Of a stretch of 21,053 nt of DNA, positions 15,858 to 21,053 are shown piece after piece. Numbering within the stretch: the first letter of the stretch is position 1; each line of letters starts with the position of its first letter. This DNA comes from Woeseia sp037968755 (GTDB lineage Bacteria; Pseudomonadota; Gammaproteobacteria; Steroidobacterales; Woeseiaceae). The notes beneath the pieces are model-generated. The model was not told the DNA's origin. It saw only the letters and a program-made list of their open reading frames with translations, and made no database searches. Location of the stretch: the NCBI GenBank assembly GCA_037968755.1, contig JBBKWB010000169.1, positions 1-21,053 of the forward strand, in the 5' to 3' direction. The position numbers and the translations under genes are program-made.

Positions 15858-16721
15858 CTATTCGCTGACGGCCTGGAATTCGTACATAGCTTCCACCACC
15901 GGTGCCAAAGGCTCGCCGTAACGACCGAACCAGTTGTGATGCAGGCGCCGGATCCGGGCATCGCCATACAGGTCGGCGAGTGCACTGTCGGCCAGCAGCC
16001 GGAATTCCGTGTCGCCACGTTGGGTCATGAGCGAATACGGCTCACGCGAGAATACCTGGCGAGCCATAACATAGTCGGCCGAACCTGGCGTCCGAAAAAC
16101 CTGGCCAATCAGCATAGCCCGGTCGGAGGCATAGCCATCGACCTTGCCTTCATTCAGTAAGCGCATACCCTCGTCGTGAGTGGCGATCAGTGCAAGTGTA
16201 AAACGATAATCGTTCAACTTGCCGAAGCGGAGCAGGGCATCTTCCGTCGTCGTTCCCTTGATGACGGCAATTCGTTTTCCGGGCAGACTTTCCAACGTCG
16301 GAATCGGGTTCTGCTTGCGCGATAGTACTGTGCCGCCGGTAATAAACGTCATTAGCGTAAAGTCGACAAACTTGCGCCGTGTCAGCGTTACCGTAGTCGC
16401 GCCGCATTCGATATCCACTTTGCCGGTGACAACTGCATCAATACGCTCCGCGGGAGCGACCAGAGGGACAAAGGCGACTTCCAGGTCGGAGCGGTCCAGG
16501 CGCTGTTTTACGGCCTCGCCGATATGTCGGCACAGGTCCACGGAATAGCCGACCGTCTTGCCATTCGTGTCCACGAAGGACATCGGCGGAGCATCCGGCA
16601 CGTAGCCAATTCGGAACACGCCAGATTCGGCGATTCGCTGCAGTGTCGGACTGTTGTACTGTTCGGCAACGGCGACTGGCGCGACGGTCATCAGGACCGC
16701 AACAATCAGGCAACGGGTCAT
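15858..16721 (-). CDS. Amino-acid ABC transporter substrate-binding protein (SBP family 3), orphan
   Basis: 287 residues. The signal peptide MTRCLIVAVLMTVAPVAVA is cut before EQ. The body follows the family 3 binding-protein pattern: GVFRIGYVPDAPPMSF, GYSVDLCRHIG, VDIECGATTVTLTRRKFVDF, LPGKRIAVIKGTT and VDGYASDRAML. It should bind a small amino-acid-like ligand in the periplasm. No permease or ATPase gene lies beside it, so it is an orphan that would serve a transporter, or a sensor, encoded elsewhere. The ATG at 16721 has AGGAGA about six bases upstream. A palindrome lies just upstream of the ribosome site. The TonB-C-like gene follows 88 bases downstream on the same strand. Confidence 0.9.
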   Translation of the reverse strand: MTRCLIVAVLMTVAPVAVAEQYNSPTLQRIAESGVFRIGYVPDAPPMSFVDTNGKTVGYSVDLCRHIGEAVKQRLDRSDLEVAFVPLVAPAERIDAVVTGKVDIECGATTVTLTRRKFVDFTLMTFITGGTVLSRKQNPIPTLESLPGKRIAVIKGTTTEDALLRFGKLNDYRFTLALIATHDEGMRLLNEGKVDGYASDRAMLIGQVFRTPGSADYVMARQVFSREPYSLMTQRGDTEFRLLADSALADLYGDARIRRLHHNWFGRYGEPLAPVVEAMYEFQAVSE

Positions 16722-16738
16722 GTGTCTCTCCTGGCAGC

Positions 16739-16755
16739 GTGAGTGAATGACTCAC
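16739..16755. promoter_or_regulatory. Palindrome upstream of the solute-binding-protein gene (possible operator)
   Basis: GTGAGT (16739-16744) and ACTCAC (16750-16755) are perfect six-base inverted arms with a five-base spacer, 17-34 bases upstream of the binding-protein ATG. The size and place suit a repressor site or a 5' mRNA hairpin. No second copy was seen in the window. Confidence 0.35.
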
Positions 16756-16816
16756 CTGTACCAAGGCAGTCTGGCAAGCCGCCGCCCGGAAGTCCAGAAA
16801 GTGCTTTTAGTTACGC

Positions 16817-19123
16817 CTAGTCGGGAATCAGGTGAATTATCTGGACCGTGTTCTTTTCAATCGCTTCACGCGAGTACAGCAGCGGAAAGGATTCCTCGTT
16901 AGCCCAACCCTCCAGAAGGTTGTCGTAGAACGGTGAACGCGGATCCCCGGATTGTCCGGGCGCATTGGTCATACGTGCCGCGTCCCAGTTACCGACGTCC
17001 AGTACCATGCGATACGAAGCGCCGGAACGTACAAGGAAATCGGTGCTGCGAAAACCGGTGTTATTGGTCGTATAGCTGCTGCCGCCCCGCGCATATGGCT
17101 TGTATGTCATCTGCTCACGCAACGCGCCGCTGGCGTGTGCGAGCAGCGGGTGCTCAAACTTCATCTTGTGCAAATCACCCCAGCGCCATGACGCCGGATC
17201 TTCACCGAGCAAGCCCTGGGTTTCCGTGAACGCTTGCTGCAGTGTTTGCGACACCAAGCTGGCTGAGTAGTCAGACTCCAGCAAGCTCAGGATACCCCGT
17301 GTGTCGAGCCTGAATGGCGCGGGTTGCGGACTTTTGACCAAGGTGCCTGCCAGCGCAGGGTTAAGGTGCCGGTGCAGCCACACGTTATACAACGCGGCAG
17401 CGCCTGAGTCCGGTGTCAGCTTTGTATCCCATTCCCGCAACATTTTTGCCGCGGCTTGCTCATCAGAGTCAGGTATAAAGCGCAACAGATTTCTTGCAAG
17501 TACTGAGTGATAGTCGCGTTGCAGAACCAGCGAGTCGTCCATCGAGTGCTGGTCATCGGCTGCAAGCACTTCCCACAAGCGCTGGTACCGCCAAGGCGCA
17601 GACCATTCAAACCCCAGCGGGTAATCTTTTATCGGGTAGTCGGCTGGCAGGTTGTTCGAATTTGCCGTGCCGGTGTAGCCGCGTTCAGGATTGTATTCAA
17701 CGGGCAGCACGTCCATGTCGAAGTAGCCATCCCACTCGAAACGCCCATCGCCTATGACCGGTAGCAAACCATCAAAGCCAACCCGGCGCGGAAAAAGCCC
17801 GGCGGGTTTATAGCCAATATTTCCCTCGATATCAGCGTACACCTGGTTCTCTGATGGCGCTCCCCAACGATTGAGCGCAGCCAGGAATTCTCGCCAGTTG
17901 CGAGCTCGCATGTACTCGATGCTGCCAAAGTAGGGTGCCATGCCAGCATCGAGCCAGGCTGCACGAATTGCATAGAAGTGCCGTTCGTCTTCGAACACGA
18001 TTGGGCCGTGTCGCGTGAATCGCAGCGTGACATCTTTGCTGGTGCCATCACGCACTCTAACGGTCTCCGTTATCTCCGTGACCTTCTCCGGCTGCCCCAT
18101 GTAACTGTAGGCATCGCGGTCGCTCTCGCGTCGATAAACATAAACATCTTCCTGGTCGATCGGGAAAATGGTCAGGCCGAAGGCAATACGATCGTTATGA
18201 CCAATTGAGATACCTGGAAGAGCAGGTTCTCCTGCACCAATTACGTCGAGATCCGGTGCGACGAGGTGTGCGATATAGCGCAAAGACGGAACGGCATGCG
18301 TTCGATGAGGGTCGTCGGCCAGAATCGGGCGTCCTGTCGTTGTTCGTTTCCCCGCGACCACCCAGTTGTTGCTGCCGAGGCTGCGATCCTCCGAGAGCTC
18401 CCGAGCAAGAGCCAACGCTTCTTCGGGCCGATCAAACACGACTGGCGCTTTCGCCAGCATGTAGACGTCGAGTACGCCATCCGGAACGTCACAAGGATTG
18501 AACCCGACTGGCACCCGCGTATGCCACTCCGGTTCCAGCGGCTGCCAGAGCTCGGCACGTTCGAGCGACAGGTTGCAGGCGATTCTGGCGCGGCCAATCT
18601 CATTGCTGGCATTGCGCCACAGGCCGTGGCCGCGAATTCGCACGACGTCCGCAGCTGACCATTTCGCGGGACGGTAGTCGAGCAAGTCGAATTCAGGCGG
18701 CAGTAGCTCAGGATCGTTTTGCACGAGGTCAATGTACGCATTGATGCCGGCCGTAAATGCTTCAGCAATACGCTTGGCGTCAGATCCGTACGCAAGCCAT
18801 TCGCGATACATATCTCCGCGATACAGGAACAGGCGCGTGGCGCGATCCTGTTTCAGGTATTCCGCGCCGAATACCTCCGACAGCTGCCCAAGGCCACGGC
18901 GGCGCCACAGATCAATCTGCCAGAGGCGATCGCGTGCGGCATTCCAGCCCTGCACAAAAAACGCATCGTAATGAGTAGCGGCGTAGATGTGTGGAACACC
19001 CCACTGGTCGATGAGAATTTCGGCGGGTTCAGTGAGGCCTGCTGCCTGGTACTCCAAAGGCGTGTCGGCCGCAGTGGCAATGCTGCCAAGTAAGCAAAGC
19101 AGGCTCAGGCTCAGGTATCTCAT
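16817..19123 (-). CDS. Penicillin acylase family protein (Ntn hydrolase)
   Basis: 768 residues. The signal peptide MRYLSLSLLCLLGSIATA is cut before AD. The alpha-chain region opens with ILIDQWGVPHIYA and includes QGWNAARDRLWQIDLWRRRG, both family marks. Autocleavage should occur before S251 in LG/SNNWVVAG, leaving Ser as the beta-chain nucleophile; downstream GRPILADDPH and GISIGHNDRIAFG are also typical. The family hydrolyses amides of N-acyl compounds: beta-lactams, acyl-homoserine lactones or other acylated amino compounds. The natural substrate here is unknown. The start ATG at 19123 overlaps the small lipoprotein stop (ATGA, 19120-19123), so translation is coupled. The longer frame from 19189 lacks a signal peptide. 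It is the last gene of a three-gene operon with the S41 peptidase. Confidence 0.92.
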   Translation of the reverse strand: MRYLSLSLLCLLGSIATAADTPLEYQAAGLTEPAEILIDQWGVPHIYAATHYDAFFVQGWNAARDRLWQIDLWRRRGLGQLSEVFGAEYLKQDRATRLFLYRGDMYREWLAYGSDAKRIAEAFTAGINAYIDLVQNDPELLPPEFDLLDYRPAKWSAADVVRIRGHGLWRNASNEIGRARIACNLSLERAELWQPLEPEWHTRVPVGFNPCDVPDGVLDVYMLAKAPVVFDRPEEALALARELSEDRSLGSNNWVVAGKRTTTGRPILADDPHRTHAVPSLRYIAHLVAPDLDVIGAGEPALPGISIGHNDRIAFGLTIFPIDQEDVYVYRRESDRDAYSYMGQPEKVTEITETVRVRDGTSKDVTLRFTRHGPIVFEDERHFYAIRAAWLDAGMAPYFGSIEYMRARNWREFLAALNRWGAPSENQVYADIEGNIGYKPAGLFPRRVGFDGLLPVIGDGRFEWDGYFDMDVLPVEYNPERGYTGTANSNNLPADYPIKDYPLGFEWSAPWRYQRLWEVLAADDQHSMDDSLVLQRDYHSVLARNLLRFIPDSDEQAAAKMLREWDTKLTPDSGAAALYNVWLHRHLNPALAGTLVKSPQPAPFRLDTRGILSLLESDYSASLVSQTLQQAFTETQGLLGEDPASWRWGDLHKMKFEHPLLAHASGALREQMTYKPYARGGSSYTTNNTGFRSTDFLVRSGASYRMVLDVGNWDAARMTNAPGQSGDPRSPFYDNLLEGWANEESFPLLYSREAIEKNTVQIIHLIPD

Positions 19124-19500
19124 TTGGCAACGCACTCCGCATCTAACAGGAACCAGCGTAAGCCGGTTCGATCGTGAACAAGAACACACTGTGGTCCATC
19201 CAGCAGCAAGCGAAACGTTTCAGGTCGTCCTAACAGTCGGCCATTGGCAGGTGGCGCGTTGAGTCCACGTGGTGCGCTGGGCTCGATACTCAAGATGTTG
19301 CTTTGGGTCAGGGCATCGTCTGCAAGCGTTATGTTCGCAACCTTCAGCGCTGAACTTACTACCTGGCGTAATTCACGCTTGCTGTCTTCATCCGGGTTCA
19401 GCAGCAACGCGGCTACGCCCTCTGGCAGCGGCGTAGATCGGCAACCGGCCAGCCCGAGCAGCGCAGCGATGGCGAACAGAAACGCGCAGCGCACAGTCAT
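19120..19500 (-). CDS. Small hypothetical lipoprotein between S41 peptidase and acylase
   Basis: 126 residues. A lipoprotein signal with lipobox LAGC (C20) is clear. The mature part holds a helix-forming region (DEDSKRELRQVVSSALKVAN), a Pro-rich stretch (SAPRGLNAPPANGR) and a strand-rich end with two Cys (C105 and C123) that could form a disulfide. I do not recognise the family. Both ends overlap neighbours as ATGA: its start with the S41 stop (19497-19500) and its stop with the acylase start (19120-19123). Such double coupling implies that the three proteins are made together and may act together in the envelope; a helper or subunit role is only an inference. Confidence 0.82.
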   Translation of the reverse strand: MTVRCAFLFAIAALLGLAGCRSTPLPEGVAALLLNPDEDSKRELRQVVSSALKVANITLADDALTQSNILSIEPSAPRGLNAPPANGRLLGRPETFRLLLDGPQCVLVHDRTGLRWFLLDAECVAK

Positions 19501-21041
19501 CGGTATTCAACGATGCGGTTTTCCCGCATCGGGTTGCGCGGCAAAATCAGCTCTTCGTCGGCAATTGCTCGAAAGCTTGCTTTATTTGCGCCAGGGAAGG
19601 TCACGGAGGTTGCAGCAGGACAGCTGCCGTTCTCGCGGTACTCAAGTGCTGCAGCGAAACGCGCCTCGGTTGGATCACCCAGCGCGTGATCAAAATCATC
19701 GGCAACCTGGCAGCCCGGCAAGACAGTTGTCTGGGTAGCGGAGTTGGCCGGCGAGAAGCCATCGGTGTAGTCACCGAAGCCTTGTTCATTCTCACCACGA
19801 AACTGAATCGTGAAATAGGTAGTACCGCAATTGTCTGTCGCGTAAAAGCCATACGGTTTACCGCAGGTGGTGGAACCGATCTGGATAACCTCAATGCCAA
19901 CACCGCGCAAACCGTTAATGATGGATTCGCTGGCAGAGCAGGTGCCCGGCCCGGTCAGAACGAATACGCGCGAGAGATTCAGTGTAGGCAGGGGCTGTCC
20001 CTGGTTATCCGTGTCGTAAAACGGAATCGGATTGATCGGCTGGCCAGTCACCGGATTTGTATTCGGATGCTTGTTGTTAAAGCGCAGAACTTCAAATGTG
20101 CGGCCAGCGGTCGCTGCGTCGCCGGCAATCATGTACGCAAACTCGTTTGCGATATACAGGAAGCCGCCGCCGTTATAGCGCAGGTCGATCACGAGGTCCG
20201 TGATGTTGTCTGCAGCGAGTTGTGTGACGGCATCAATGAGGCCCAGTTCAGCGGGCGCAATATGATCGTTAAACAGCAAGTAGCCAATATTGCCGGCTGG
20301 ACTCGGGATAGTTTGTACATTCTGAACGGGCTGGGACGTAATGATTGCAGAGGTCATTTCGATATTGCGTTCGCTGCCGTCAGGATCGCGCAAGCGAAAT
20401 TGATGCAGCTCCCCAGCTTCGGACGGGAACAGGCCGCTGTTCAGTTTGGTCACGTCGGTGCCGTTTATTGCATCTTCGCCGTCGACTTCGAGAATTTCAG
20501 CGCCGCGTAACAAACCGGCAGTTGTAGCAGGCGTGTTCGGGTCGGTGAACGCGACCAATATTTTGCGTGGCCGCTCCGCAGCCAGGATTGCAAGCTGGGC
20601 GCCGTAACCACCACTGGCGCCGGACTGTGACAAAGCGAAATACTCAGCACTGTCGTAGGTAAAATGAAATTTGTCTTTAGCGGCGCCGGAGCTGGTCAGT
20701 GCGTCGGTCTTGAGCAGGTCAAAATACTCGGGCGTTGTGTATTGGGCCGGATTGCGATCAATAATTTCGTCATACCACAAGTACGTATTGTTGCTGTATG
20801 AGCGCAAAAAATTATTCTCATCGGTACGCGAGCCGTTGCGATCCGCGTAGGCTTGCCCCGTTGCCGGATTGGTTCCCGTACGCGGGTTCACGCACAAAGA
20901 CTGGAAGTTGCTGGCCGCACGATAAACACCTGCAGTCCAGGAATTGCCAGCGGTGATAAGGCTGCCCCCGCCACCACTGCCGCCGCCACAGCCGGCGATG
21001 AATAGCAGGCCAGCTGCAACTGCCGATGTGTGCATTCGCAT
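19497..21041 (-). CDS. S41 family peptidase, lipoprotein
   Basis: 514 residues. A short lipoprotein signal (AGLLFIAGC, C18) leads to a Gly/Ser-rich tether, an N-terminal region typical of this S41 subgroup (ENNFLRSYSNNTYLWYDE), a PDZ-like part (about 145-230, with TTAGLLRGAEILEVDGE) and the protease core: LVIDLRYNGGG (about 283-293), nucleophile S369 in GTCSASES and K395 in TTCGKPYG. It is thus a C-terminal-processing-type Ser/Lys protease facing the periplasm or the outside. The start is ATG 21041 or ATG 21035; only 12 bases of upstream sequence are present, so the promoter is not visible and an upstream cotranscribed gene cannot be excluded. The stop overlaps the small lipoprotein start. 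Confidence 0.92.
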   Translation of the reverse strand: MRMHTSAVAAGLLFIAGCGGGSGGGGSLITAGNSWTAGVYRAASNFQSLCVNPRTGTNPATGQAYADRNGSRTDENNFLRSYSNNTYLWYDEIIDRNPAQYTTPEYFDLLKTDALTSSGAAKDKFHFTYDSAEYFALSQSGASGGYGAQLAILAAERPRKILVAFTDPNTPATTAGLLRGAEILEVDGEDAINGTDVTKLNSGLFPSEAGELHQFRLRDPDGSERNIEMTSAIITSQPVQNVQTIPSPAGNIGYLLFNDHIAPAELGLIDAVTQLAADNITDLVIDLRYNGGGFLYIANEFAYMIAGDAATAGRTFEVLRFNNKHPNTNPVTGQPINPIPFYDTDNQGQPLPTLNLSRVFVLTGPGTCSASESIINGLRGVGIEVIQIGSTTCGKPYGFYATDNCGTTYFTIQFRGENEQGFGDYTDGFSPANSATQTTVLPGCQVADDFDHALGDPTEARFAAALEYRENGSCPAATSVTFPGANKASFRAIADEELILPRNPMRENRIVEYR

Positions 21042-21053
21042 GACTATCTGCCA

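Noticed and set aside
19686..20510. 274-codon plus-strand frame opposite the S41 gene
   Set aside because: The minus-strand frame has full S41 catalytic motifs and coupled neighbours; the plus-strand frame has no known motif and no ribosome site.

Overview
The window looks like chromosomal DNA of a free-living, probably marine gammaproteobacterium. The gene families and the moderately GC-rich, evenly coding sequence would suit a Woeseia/Chromatiales-like lineage, but that is an inference from gene content and no rRNA or marker gene is present. About 15 genes are packed tightly on both strands. I see no rRNA, tRNA, CRISPR array, insertion sequence, phage gene or integration site.

Positions 1-4016 (+) hold a lipid/membrane-modification operon. 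It runs: the tail of a DUF1295 (steroid-reductase-like) membrane protein, a Blc-type lipocalin lipoprotein, an FAD-dependent amine-oxidase-like protein (COG2907), a DUF1365 protein (COG3496) and a cyclopropane-fatty-acid-synthase-like methyltransferase (COG2230). Neighbours touch or overlap throughout. The methyltransferase lacks two of the residues that hold the catalytic bicarbonate in E. coli Cfa, so the operon may make something other than a plain cyclopropane lipid. Methylated or furan fatty acids are a reasonable hypothesis.

Positions 4130-8029 (+) hold an exported Sel1-repeat protein made of ten exact 36-residue units, a dienelactone-hydrolase-family enzyme and a lipoprotein M28 metallopeptidase with a GTG start. 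An APC amino-acid permease (8052-9371, -) converges on the peptidase. The 374-base region at 9372-9745 separates the permease from a divergent rightward run: a lipid-anchored oligopeptidase B, a small exported DUF442/PTP-like protein, an exported YtcJ-type amidohydrolase ending at a strong intrinsic terminator, and a deoxynucleoside kinase.

Positions 15083-21041 are all on the minus strand. In transcription order they are an S41 peptidase lipoprotein, a small unknown lipoprotein and a penicillin-acylase-family enzyme (these three joined by two ATGA overlaps), then an orphan family-3 solute-binding protein and an exported protein with two TonB-C-like halves. That last gene meets the kinase gene tail to tail, sharing a CTAG stop-codon overlap.

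Together the genes suggest a heterotroph that breaks down peptides and amides at its surface or in the periplasm (M28, oligopeptidase B, S41, acylase, amidohydrolase) and takes up the products (permease, binding protein), next to an envelope-lipid-modifying operon. The strongest candidates for new biology are the altered Cfa-like enzyme in its operon, the S41-lipoprotein-acylase operon and the tandem TonB-C-like protein.
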